DNA from: Prevotella sp.
Lineage (GTDB): Bacteria; Bacteroidota; Bacteroidia; Bacteroidales; Bacteroidaceae
Length of the DNA stretch: 46,618 bases
Assembly (NCBI GenBank): GCA_017474925.1
Contig: JAFVGN010000055.1
Location: 1 to 46,618 of the forward strand
Reading direction: 5' to 3'
Both the position numbers and the translations under genes were made by a program. The notes under the pieces are model-generated. The model did no database searches, had not been told where the DNA came from, and saw nothing but the letters and a program-made list of their open reading frames with translations. Below, piece after piece: positions 35,340 to 43,767 of the stretch; the first letter of the stretch is position 1; every line of letters starts with the position of its first letter.

Positions 35340-35711
35340 TTACTCCTTTTCTATCTTTTTACCTGTACAGTCGAACATATCGTTCATGCTGCCAGTAATG
35401 GTGCCGTCATCCTCGCGATCAAGGTAGATAGGTACGTCATAACCGCCACCGAGGAAATTCACCTGGAGAGTTGAGTCTTTAATAACCACCTTGGTAAGAT
35501 TGCTTGTAGCGCTGCCGTCAAGGCCACCGATAGTACCTGTGAGCTTACCGTTTTCATCCTTCTTGATGACAAGAAGCATGTGAGCGTCACCAGTGGGAAG
35601 ACCTTCTACGAAAAGGTCCCAGTTGCCAATGAAGAACTCCTCGTTTGAGGACTGTGCGAACGTTGCTGTCGATGCAAGGAGCATCATGAGTGCAAAAAAG
35701 ATTTTTTTCAT
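35340..35711 (-). CDS. Small secreted protein of unknown function
   Basis: This 123-residue protein has a clear signal peptide (IFFALMMLLASTATFAQ). The mature 100 residues look like a small beta-barrel or lipocalin-like fold: GNWDLFVEGLPTGDAHMLLV, GKLTGTIGGLDG, STLQVNFLGGGY and TITGSMNDMF alternate short strands with glycines. I do not recognise a family with certainty. It is separated by 83 bp from the preceding TonB-dependent receptor gene and followed directly by a terminator, so the two form one unit. A periplasmic or surface accessory of the receptor is a reasonable guess only. Confidence 0.7.
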   Translation of the reverse strand: MKKIFFALMMLLASTATFAQSSNEEFFIGNWDLFVEGLPTGDAHMLLVIKKDENGKLTGTIGGLDGSATSNLTKVVIKDSTLQVNFLGGGYDVPIYLDREDDGTITGSMNDMFDCTGKKIEKE

Positions 35712-35794
35712 AATTGTAATTGTTTTTTAGAGATTGGAAAAATTATAATAGGATTAACTCCTTAGTTTACCTTTTTATTTTTTAGTTTTTTAAT

Positions 35795-38143
35795 TTAGAA
35801 CTTGAATGCTGCAGAGAACTCAACGGCACGCGGACGTATCTGCTCAGCCACAAAGTATCTGCCAATCATCTGGTTCTCGTCGGTAATCTGGTCTGCACCA
35901 ATCATCGAACCTGTCACACCCTTGTAGTTAAGTACATTACACATCTGTACTTTCAAATCGACATTGCGATTGACAGTCCAGTCGATACCAGCGAAGGTCT
36001 CCCACCAGCCTTTATAAGAAACGGTATTTGTCTTGTTACCATACTGCTTGCCGAAATAGCGTGCACTTGCCCAAAGACGTACCTTGCGGTCGAATATATA
36101 ATATGACGGGTCGATTTCAATCAGAACCTTAGACAATGCTGTCACGTTCTTGTCATTATAGCTAATCTCCTGACCAGCCTGTGTCTTATATGAATAGTTC
36201 TTGTACTGCGGATTCTGCAAGGTAAGCAGGAAGTGCAGGTTGAAGTTTTTGTATGAAGACATCACATCGGTAGTCCATCCAATGGTCTTAATGTCATACT
36301 TGACAGGATACACCTTGTAGGTATCGTTTCCAGAATAGACGGTCTCCTCTGCTACATTGTTAGTCTTTGTTATATAGGTAATTTTAGACACCAGGTTCAG
36401 ATAGCTGCCGATATTGAGGTAGATGCCACCACCGAGGTTCAGCACGCCCGAATAGTTGTCAAAATGCTGGTCACGGCGTGAATTGTATGGATCCTTGGCA
36501 TAACCGTGCTCATCTTTCTGGTCTTCGGCGAAATCAGTATAGGGTGTGTAGAATCTGTTGTATGTTGCTTCTCCCACCAGGCCAAATGGCTTTGTCAGCT
36601 TGGCAACGAAACTACCTGTGAGCACATAGTTGAACTTTCCGCTATATTTGTCCTCAAAGAACGGATCCTTATTGCTGAAATCGACGGTAGTCGTGGTCGG
36701 TTCCCATGTTACTGGGTCATACGTGGTAACGGTCTCCACCATGTTGTGGTTAGGATAGGCAAAACTCGTGTTTGTACCCATCTGATGTTCAATGCGTGCA
36801 CCTACATTGGCTGATAGCTTGCGGTTGAAGGCTTCAAAGTCATCGCTGATATAGAGGGCATTCTTGTTGACATTCTCCTTTGAGTAGCTGCCGATACCCT
36901 GAAGTAGATCATTGCCATAGTAATACAGCATACGAGGCTTCTCTTCTACCACCTGCAGATAGACGCCCTGCTGGGTGCGGATAGGAGCGTGATAGTGCAT
37001 ATAGGTTGTTCCAAGTCGCAGACTATGCAGTCCATATTTCTTGGACAGTTCAGCCTTTGCCATGAACTGGTTGATGTTTACGGGCTCATAATACTGAGCT
37101 GCCACCATCTGTGTTGCACCAGTATATTCTGTTCCGTCTGCTAATGTCAGGGGGATGCCACCCAAAGCCTCTGCTGCTGTGGCGTAAAGAGTAGCAGGAT
37201 ACTGCATGCTAAGAGCCACCTCAGAGTGCTGATACATAGCTGAGTATTTCAGTTTGTAGTCACCCTTGAACTTATGGTCGCCATAGAGGTAGAAGGCGTG
37301 TGAAAAGTTACCAGCAGCTTGATCATCGCCCATGCGCTGATACTTTTTCTCACCTGTGAAGAAGTCGATATAGGGGAAACGGCCATCACCGATGATATAT
37401 GAAGTACGACCGGGATCGAATCCGGGGAACGGCTCAGTTTCTCCATCACCTAAGTACTTATATGGAGTATAGTTACCTGTTGTTGACTTGGCGTATGCAT
37501 ATTTGTACAGGAAGTTCACTTTACCATCCTTATACTTTTTATGCAGACCAGCCTTGAAGCCGGTATAACGGTCTTGATATTTGGTAAAACCATAGTCTTT
37601 GAATGATCCTTTGTTACGGGTGTCGTTCATTGATAGAGAAATACCCCAGCCATTAGATAAGGGAGCCGTAACATTTACATCGGCCTGAAAATTCCCCTCC
37701 GTGCTTCCCTTGATGTTGGCGTATGCACGGAGCTTGCGGCCAGGCTCACGGTCAAAAGAAGTAACAATATAACCAACCTTTCCATATTGCAAGGCACCTT
37801 CGGCAAACGACAACACGCCCATATTACCAAGTGAGCTGTCGTAACGCCAACACGTGGTAGGTATCTGTGTCCAGAAAGTGTAAACAACAGGGATATCGTT
37901 CTCGTTGATAAGGATGTCACCCGTAAAGGGCAGACCGATGTTTAGGGTACGGGGAGTAGTAGAGTCGCCTGCTCCGAGCATCACGTTGCGGTTTTTCACC
38001 TCCTTACCGTTGGCTTGGGTTGCCGTTGAGTCGGTGGGCAAAACAGCCGATGATTTGTCCTGGGCATTGATGCCAAGGCTACCTCCTGATAACAACAGAG
38101 CAGTTATCAGACAGCGGATTTCTTGATTCAGATTCTTCTTCAT
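35795..38143 (-). CDS. TonB-dependent-receptor-like outer-membrane protein with shortened plug
   Basis: This 782-residue outer-membrane beta-barrel has a signal peptide ending INAQ, a short low-complexity stretch, and a plug-like part of only about 55 residues (LNIGLPFTGDILINENDIPV to GALQYGKVGYI). A barrel of alternating amphipathic strands follows and ends in RAVEFSAAFKF with terminal phenylalanine. A carboxypeptidase-like D2 domain and the usual RG...LxLIDG plug signatures are absent, and no SusD follows it. It is thus an atypical receptor, probably for a small glycoside or other ligand. It has its own -7 box and a repeated operator-like motif upstream. Confidence 0.8.
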   Translation of the reverse strand: MKKNLNQEIRCLITALLLSGGSLGINAQDKSSAVLPTDSTATQANGKEVKNRNVMLGAGDSTTPRTLNIGLPFTGDILINENDIPVVYTFWTQIPTTCWRYDSSLGNMGVLSFAEGALQYGKVGYIVTSFDREPGRKLRAYANIKGSTEGNFQADVNVTAPLSNGWGISLSMNDTRNKGSFKDYGFTKYQDRYTGFKAGLHKKYKDGKVNFLYKYAYAKSTTGNYTPYKYLGDGETEPFPGFDPGRTSYIIGDGRFPYIDFFTGEKKYQRMGDDQAAGNFSHAFYLYGDHKFKGDYKLKYSAMYQHSEVALSMQYPATLYATAAEALGGIPLTLADGTEYTGATQMVAAQYYEPVNINQFMAKAELSKKYGLHSLRLGTTYMHYHAPIRTQQGVYLQVVEEKPRMLYYYGNDLLQGIGSYSKENVNKNALYISDDFEAFNRKLSANVGARIEHQMGTNTSFAYPNHNMVETVTTYDPVTWEPTTTTVDFSNKDPFFEDKYSGKFNYVLTGSFVAKLTKPFGLVGEATYNRFYTPYTDFAEDQKDEHGYAKDPYNSRRDQHFDNYSGVLNLGGGIYLNIGSYLNLVSKITYITKTNNVAEETVYSGNDTYKVYPVKYDIKTIGWTTDVMSSYKNFNLHFLLTLQNPQYKNYSYKTQAGQEISYNDKNVTALSKVLIEIDPSYYIFDRKVRLWASARYFGKQYGNKTNTVSYKGWWETFAGIDWTVNRNVDLKVQMCNVLNYKGVTGSMIGADQITDENQMIGRYFVAEQIRPRAVEFSAAFKF

Positions 38144-38406
38144 AAGAGTTATTCGTTTTAGTCGTTAATATTATGAATTATCTATTATTTCAGATTTGTT
38201 GGCAAAACCAATTCTCGGGTGCAAAGATAGGATTGTTTTGCGATACTCTTGATACCTAAATTTTCCTTAATTCGGTCTAAAGGATTGTTTTTGGAAAATT
38301 CAGGCGAAAAACATAGCAGGTTTCCACCCTAAACGTTAGATTTTCACACTGTCAGACTACAAGATCACCTTTTTCCCTGTTTCTGTTATTCTTTAGATTA
38401 CAGTGA
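38144..38406. promoter_or_regulatory. Receptor promoter region with 11-bp direct repeats
   Basis: A -7 box (TATCTTTG, - strand) is at 38222-38229, leaving a leader of about 75 nt. AGGATTGTTTT occurs on the + strand at 38229-38239, between the -7 box and where the -33 would be, and again at 38281-38291, 52 bp (five helical turns) away. An ATTTTCC/GGAAAAT dyad (38260-38266, 38293-38299) overlaps this area. The spacing suggests a regulator binding two sites. No gene is seen in the interval. Confidence 0.55.
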
Positions 38407-38408
38407 TT

Positions 38409-38451
38409 AAAAAAGCATCCGCAAGATTGTCATATCGTCTTGCGGATGCTT
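38409..38451 (-). terminator. Intrinsic terminator of the AraC-family gene
   Basis: A 14-bp perfect stem (AAGCATCCGCAAGA at 38413-38426, TCTTGCGGATGCTT at 38438-38451) with an 11-nt loop. On the - strand it ends in a run of six Ts. It is 29 bp after the araC-type stop. Confidence 0.88.
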
Positions 38452-38479
38452 GGGATTAGAAGCTTATGTAACTTCGTTT

Positions 38480-39397
38480 TTATTTCTTGGGTTGAAAGTC
38501 GTGGGAGAACTGACCTGGGGCGCAGCCGACGTGCTCCTTGAAGTATTTGGCAAAGAAGGAGGAATTGGCAAAGTTGAGAAGGTCGCTTATTTGCTGTATC
38601 GAGTAGTCACCACTGAGCAACATGGCCTTTGCGTCAAGAATAACCATGTCACTAATCCAGTCTGCCGGGTTGCGTCCGCTGACCTTCAGGATAATCTGGC
38701 CGAAGTATTTGGGCGACAGATGCGCCAAGTCGGCATAGTAGGCCACGGAACGGTCAATCTTGTAGTGCTGCTGGATGTGACCAAGGAAGTTTTGAAACAC
38801 GTCCTCGTTGCGGCTGTGACGTTCTGATTTCCTTTTAGCCCGCTGTATGGCCAATTCACTGAGTGCCCACTGCCCCATGGCGTAGATGTAGCCGCTGATG
38901 ACAGAGTGCTTGCCTATGATAGTATCATCGTTAATGACGCGACGCAGCAACAGATAGGTGTCTTTAATACCCTGCAGGGCCGAGGGACTGAGGTCGATAA
39001 CGACAGCTTCATTGACTATTTCCTTTTGATAGGTTAAGCTAATATCACTGTTTTGCAACATGGGGAAATTATAGCCAGAGAAGGCCATAAGCGCAAAACG
39101 GGTATCTGGTGTATGCCTGGAGTAATCAATGATAGCTCCTTGCGGAATGAAGATCAGCTGACCAGGACCATAGGTATATTCTTTAAGGTTCACGCGCAGG
39201 CGAGTATTGCCGCTCAGGGTAAAGGCGTTGACTGCAAAGTTGAGTTTAGTGGGAATACCCTCATAGACGTAATCATCATTTGATTCAGGTTCAGCATCAA
39301 AGTTGTCATCAAGGTAGAGGTCGTTCTCGAATACCAACTGATGTCCCTGTCCGGGCATCATCGTCATACCTGCCTCTATAAAACCTGTCCTATTCAT
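38480..39397 (-). CDS. AraC-family transcriptional regulator
   Basis: This 305-residue regulator has an N-terminal cupin-like sensing half (TLSGNTRLRVNLKEYTYGPGQLIFIPQGAIIDY) and a C-terminal AraC double helix-turn-helix (about 205-300). The second HTH and signature are visible in YSIQQISDLLNFANSSFFAKYFKEHVGCAPGQF. It is divergent from the RND efflux operon and is followed by the receptor unit on its own strand. It could control either; the divergent arrangement favours the efflux genes, the carbohydrate-like cupin architecture leaves the rhamnoside genes open. It has a consensus promoter and a strong terminator. Confidence 0.9.
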   Translation of the reverse strand: MNRTGFIEAGMTMMPGQGHQLVFENDLYLDDNFDAEPESNDDYVYEGIPTKLNFAVNAFTLSGNTRLRVNLKEYTYGPGQLIFIPQGAIIDYSRHTPDTRFALMAFSGYNFPMLQNSDISLTYQKEIVNEAVVIDLSPSALQGIKDTYLLLRRVINDDTIIGKHSVISGYIYAMGQWALSELAIQRAKRKSERHSRNEDVFQNFLGHIQQHYKIDRSVAYYADLAHLSPKYFGQIILKVSGRNPADWISDMVILDAKAMLLSGDYSIQQISDLLNFANSSFFAKYFKEHVGCAPGQFSHDFQPKK

Positions 39398-39427
39398 ATA
39401 TCATCGGTATTTGTTACTTATTGGCTG

Positions 39428-39467
39428 CAAATTTAATCATTTAGAGCCATACCACAAAGCATCTTTG
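39428..39467 (-). promoter_or_regulatory. Promoter of the AraC-family gene, with a dyad over the -33 box
   Basis: On the - strand TTTG (39458-39455), 19 bp, then TAAATTTG (39435-39428), an exact consensus layout. The -33 box is part of a CAAAG-CAT-CTTTG inverted repeat (39455-39467), a possible autoregulatory operator. Confidence 0.75.
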
Positions 39468-39543
39468 CCATTATTTTCCCAAAAACAATCCAAAAGGGCG
39501 AATTATGGCAAAATTCGGTATCGATAGTGTCACGATTATCTTC

Positions 39544-39551
39544 TATCTTTG
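39544..39551 (+). promoter_or_regulatory. -7 box (TATCTTTG) for the RND efflux operon
   Basis: TATCTTTG lies 29 bp before the ATG at 39581 and about 110 bp from the divergent AraC promoter. No clear -33 TTTG. An activator could compensate. Confidence 0.6.
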
Positions 39552-39580
39552 CACGCAAATCAAAACGACAACGACATAGT

Positions 39581-40636
39581 ATGAGAAAGTATTTGCTATT
39601 CCCCATGATGGTACTGATGATGGCTGCCTGTAAGGAGGGCGATCAGCAGACGGTGGTGAAGACCGTAAAGACAGTAAAGCCCGAAAACCTCGGGATGGTG
39701 ATGGACAAGCAGTTTGCCGGTGTGGTCAAGGAGGCTCATACCGTCAGCGTGGGTTTCAAGACAGGTGGACAGATAGAGCGCATACTGGTGAAGGAGGGCG
39801 ATTATGTCCGTCAGGGGCAGGTGATAGCCGTGCTCGACAGGAAGGACTACCAGCTGGGGGTGGATGCCTCGCAGATACAGTATAATCAGTTGAATGACGA
39901 AGTAGCCAGACTAAAAGTGCTGCACGATGCCAAAAGCGTGAGCGGCAATGACTATGAGAAGGCACTGGCCGGGCTGCAGCAGGTAGGCGTACAGCTACAG
40001 TCGAACAAGAACAAGCTGGACTACTGCACACTCCGCTCGCCGTCGGCAGGCTACGTGCAAAACCGCAACTACGAAGTGGGCGAGATGGTGCAGGCAGGAG
40101 CACCGATAGTGGATTTGATAGACACCAACGGCATGGAGGTGGAGGCCGACATTCCTACCATTGTCTATATGCACCGCGAGACACTGAGCGACTTCACTTG
40201 TGTGTCGGCACTCAATCAGGAAAAGTCGTATCAGCTGACGCTAAAGAGCATCGTGCCAAAGGCAAACAACAGTCAGCTTTACACCATGAGACTGGGCTTC
40301 AGGAACGGAGCGGCAGGACTAACCGCAGGCATGAATGTGAATGTGGGAATGAATATGACCATACGGACAGATCTGAAGAACCTGATGGTGCTGCCAGTGA
40401 GCGCCCTCTTCAGGGATGGAGGCAAGAGCTACGTGTGGGTGGTGAAGAAAGACAGTACTGTGGAGCGTCGCGAGGTGGATATCAACAGCTTCAACCAGTA
40501 TGGCAAAATCATCATCAAAGGCGGCCTGAAGGTTGACGAGACGGTGGTGAGTGCGGGTGTGCATCACTTGCAGCCAGGACAGCAGGTGCAGATACTCGAC
40601 GAGTCTTCGAAGACTAACGTAGGAGGAATGCTATGA
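39581..40636 (+). CDS. Periplasmic adaptor (membrane fusion protein) of an RND efflux pump
   Basis: This 351-residue lipoprotein adaptor has the lipobox MAAC after a hydrophobic segment (LLFPMMVLM), so it is anchored in the inner membrane. Family blocks are the barrel-sandwich/lipoyl half (VSVGFKTGGQIERILVKEGDYVRQGQVIAVLD), a short alpha-hairpin (YNQLNDEVARLKVLHDAKSVSGNDYEKALAG), the returning lipoyl half (DYCTLRSPSAGYVQNRNYEVGEMVQAG) and the beta-barrel/membrane-proximal domain. I use ATG 39581, because the upstream in-frame start at 39527 would precede the promoter. Its stop overlaps the RND start (ATGA). Confidence 0.92.
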   Translation: MRKYLLFPMMVLMMAACKEGDQQTVVKTVKTVKPENLGMVMDKQFAGVVKEAHTVSVGFKTGGQIERILVKEGDYVRQGQVIAVLDRKDYQLGVDASQIQYNQLNDEVARLKVLHDAKSVSGNDYEKALAGLQQVGVQLQSNKNKLDYCTLRSPSAGYVQNRNYEVGEMVQAGAPIVDLIDTNGMEVEADIPTIVYMHRETLSDFTCVSALNQEKSYQLTLKSIVPKANNSQLYTMRLGFRNGAAGLTAGMNVNVGMNMTIRTDLKNLMVLPVSALFRDGGKSYVWVVKKDSTVERREVDINSFNQYGKIIIKGGLKVDETVVSAGVHHLQPGQQVQILDESSKTNVGGML

Positions 40637-43600
40637 AACTGACTGAGTTTTTTCTGAAGCGGCCTACGCTGTTCTGGTCGCTGATGGTTGCGATACTATT
40701 GGCGGGCATCATCTCGTTCTTCCAGATGCCGAAACTGGAAGACCCCGCCATTCCCATCAAGCAGTGTAACGTGGTGGTGGTATATCCAGGTGCTACAGCC
40801 CACGAAGTGGAGCTGCAAGTGGCACAGACGATGGAGGACCAGCTGCGCACACTGCCCAACGTGAAGAAGATCAAGAGCGACTGCACCCCAGGGGTCTGCC
40901 AACTGACGGTAGAGTTCAAGGAGACGGTGCTGATGGATCAGATAGAGCAGCACTTCGACCTGCTGCGCCGGAAGGTGAACGACGTAAGGGCGCAGTTGCC
41001 GCAGGGATGCTACGACCCCATCGTCATCGACGATATGATGGATGTCTATGGCATGTTCTATGCACTGACGAGCGATGGTTTCGACTATCCTGAGATGCTG
41101 CGCTACGCCAAGAAGCTGCGTCGGGAAATCCTGACGGTAAAAGGCGTGAAACGTGTGATTATTGCAGGCGACAGGAAGGAGGTTATCAATATTACCCTTT
41201 CCAAGGATAAGATATCACGCAACGGATTGCTTCCAACGCAGATCATGGCGATATTACAAGATGCCAGTAAAACCATTGATGGCAGTAAGTATGATGTGGA
41301 TGACCAGCGTTTGTCTGTTCGTCTTAGCGGACGTGTAAAAGATGAAAACGATGTCAAGAACCTACTGGTAAAGACTATTGACGGAAAAATCTTCCGCATC
41401 GGTGATATTGCCGACGTAGAGCGTGGTTACCAGGAGCCCCAGACTTATGGATTCTTCATGGACGGCAAACCAGCTATCGCCCTCTGTATATCCATGGACA
41501 ATGATGTCATTGTACCAGATGTGGGTAAGGCCGTAGACAAAAAAATCAACCAGACCACGGCAGAGTTTCCTGTGGGATTAGGCATGCAGAAGGTGTTCTT
41601 CCAGCCTGATAAGGTTGATGAAGCTATCTCTTCGTTCATGATTAATCTGTTAGAGTCTGTGTTAATCGTTATTATAGCCTTGATCTTCACAATGGGTTTC
41701 CGCAGCGGCCTGATTATCGGCGCAGGATTGGTACTGACTATAGCAGGATCGTTCCCGATCTTACTGATGTGTGGGACAACTCTTCAGCGTATCTCTCTTG
41801 GTGCTTTTATTGTGGCAATGGGAATGCTGGTGGACAATGCTATTGTCGTGATAGACGGCATCCTCGTTGATCGTCAGAAAGGTTTTGGCCCTAAAACGTA
41901 TCTGACACGTATCTGCAAGGCAACAGCCATGCCATTGTTAGGAGCAACCATCATTGCCGCATCGGCATTCCTATGTATCTTCTTATCACCAGATACCTCC
42001 GGGGAATATTCGCGTGATCTCTTCCTGGTACTGTTTGTCAGTCTTTTGGTTTCGTGGGTACTGGCTCTGACTCAGGTTCCTATGTTTACGAAATATCTCA
42101 TGCCGTTACATGTGAGTGCTCAGAATGGTGGTGTGGAAGAGAAGAAGATGCAGCGTGTCACCAGAAGCATTATCACAAAACTGATTGAATGGAAGAAGAC
42201 AACCGTTGTTGTTGCTATCCTTACACTGGTACTTTCTGGCATGTTGATGGGGAATGTGAAGAATTTGTTCTTCCCTGATTTCTCATATAAGCAGTTCGTA
42301 GTGGAGTATTTTGCACCTGATCAGACCTCTCCCGACCAAATCCGGAAAGACCTGCTCCACATGAGCGAGGTGGTAGGCAAGAATCCCAATGTCACCAGTG
42401 TGGCAGCATCTATGGGCAGTGCCCCGGCACACTACTGTCTGGTCCGCCCGATGACGGCTGGCGGTGACTGCTATGGCGAGTTGGTGATTGACTGCCCGGA
42501 TTATGAGACTGTATGCGAAGAGTTGCCGAAAATACGCAAGCAGTTACGAGAAATGTATCCTGATGGTTATATCCGTGCCAGAAAATACAATTTCTCTATC
42601 CAGACATCCCATACCGTTGAGGTGGCATTCTCTGGGCCTGACCCGGAAGTTCTGAAGAAGTTAGCCCATCAGGCAGAAGACATCATGCGACGTTGCAAAT
42701 ACGTTGATTCCCAGTCGGTTCAGAATGACTGGCGACCTATGGGCAAAAGCGTCGATATCAAATATGCCGAGATGGATGCCCGTAGGGCTGGTGTCAACAG
42801 AGCCGATATTGGCAATGCCTTCCAGGCAGTCAGCAATGGTATGACCTGTGGTGTGATTAACGATCAGGACAATCAGGTTCTTATCAATTTCCGTGTGCGC
42901 AATGCCGATGGCAGTCGTATTCAGGATATCAGCGATATACCTGCATGGGCTCAGATGAATATCAATACCGATGCCATTGACCCGGCAACAGCTATGATGG
43001 GAGGTAAAGGTATGTCTGATATGATGGACAAGATGGTGAAAGCTGCTCCTTTGAGCAGTGTCACCTGCAACAACAACATGGGATGGGAAGAACAACTCAT
43101 CCGTCGAGTGGACGGACAAAGGCATATTGAGGCAGAGTGTGATCCCGACTTCGAACTATCAGACGCTACTCCTAACAAAGTCATGCAGACCATCATGGAC
43201 GATATCAATAAGATACAACTCCCTGAAGGGTATACTATGAGATGGATTGGAGAGCAGGAGGCTCAGTCGTCGTCTAACGATAACCTTATCAAATACAGTC
43301 CGCTGACTATGTTTATCATCCTCGGCATCATGCTACTGCTCTTTGGAAGATGGAAGAAAGTGATCCTCATCCTGATGTGCTTTCCATTCGTACTCTGTGG
43401 TATTGCCCCAGCACTCTTCCTGACTGGCTCGCCATTTACGTTCATGGCCATTATCGGATTTATGGGACTCATGGGAATGATGGTAAAAAACGGTATTGTG
43501 CTGGTAGATGAGATTACCCGTCTGACGAATGAGGGACAACATCCTTATAACGCAGTAGTGAACGCTACCGTCAGTCGTACACGGCCTGTCATCATGGCAT

Positions 43601-43767
43601 CGCTAACCACCATCCTCGGTATGCTACCACTGATTACTGATCCTATGTATTCTGCAATGGCAGTCACTATCATGAGTGGATTGGCTATGGGTACGGTCAT
43701 TACCCTTGCCCTGCTCCCACTTTTCTATACCGCATTTTATCACATATCAAAACCAGAATTGTCATGA
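40633..43767 (+). CDS. RND efflux permease (AcrB/HAE-type)
   Basis: This 1044-residue inner-membrane proton-driven transporter has the two-fold RND layout: an N-terminal helix (FWSLMVAILLAGIISFF), a large periplasmic loop, helices 2-6, a second large loop, and helices 8-12. The transmembrane 4 proton-relay motif reads GMLVDNAIVVID, so the usual second Asp is Asn. The matching lysine is present in transmembrane 10 (MMVKNGIVLVDEI). The substrate cannot be told from the sequence; drug or lipid-like compounds are likely rather than metals. It overlaps both the adaptor and TolC genes by 4 bp. Base composition becomes more AT-rich after about 41150. Confidence 0.93.
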   Translation: MKLTEFFLKRPTLFWSLMVAILLAGIISFFQMPKLEDPAIPIKQCNVVVVYPGATAHEVELQVAQTMEDQLRTLPNVKKIKSDCTPGVCQLTVEFKETVLMDQIEQHFDLLRRKVNDVRAQLPQGCYDPIVIDDMMDVYGMFYALTSDGFDYPEMLRYAKKLRREILTVKGVKRVIIAGDRKEVINITLSKDKISRNGLLPTQIMAILQDASKTIDGSKYDVDDQRLSVRLSGRVKDENDVKNLLVKTIDGKIFRIGDIADVERGYQEPQTYGFFMDGKPAIALCISMDNDVIVPDVGKAVDKKINQTTAEFPVGLGMQKVFFQPDKVDEAISSFMINLLESVLIVIIALIFTMGFRSGLIIGAGLVLTIAGSFPILLMCGTTLQRISLGAFIVAMGMLVDNAIVVIDGILVDRQKGFGPKTYLTRICKATAMPLLGATIIAASAFLCIFLSPDTSGEYSRDLFLVLFVSLLVSWVLALTQVPMFTKYLMPLHVSAQNGGVEEKKMQRVTRSIITKLIEWKKTTVVVAILTLVLSGMLMGNVKNLFFPDFSYKQFVVEYFAPDQTSPDQIRKDLLHMSEVVGKNPNVTSVAASMGSAPAHYCLVRPMTAGGDCYGELVIDCPDYETVCEELPKIRKQLREMYPDGYIRARKYNFSIQTSHTVEVAFSGPDPEVLKKLAHQAEDIMRRCKYVDSQSVQNDWRPMGKSVDIKYAEMDARRAGVNRADIGNAFQAVSNGMTCGVINDQDNQVLINFRVRNADGSRIQDISDIPAWAQMNINTDAIDPATAMMGGKGMSDMMDKMVKAAPLSSVTCNNNMGWEEQLIRRVDGQRHIEAECDPDFELSDATPNKVMQTIMDDINKIQLPEGYTMRWIGEQEAQSSSNDNLIKYSPLTMFIILGIMLLLFGRWKKVILILMCFPFVLCGIAPALFLTGSPFTFMAIIGFMGLMGMMVKNGIVLVDEITRLTNEGQHPYNAVVNATVSRTRPVIMASLTTILGMLPLITDPMYSAMAVTIMSGLAMGTVITLALLPLFYTAFYHISKPELS

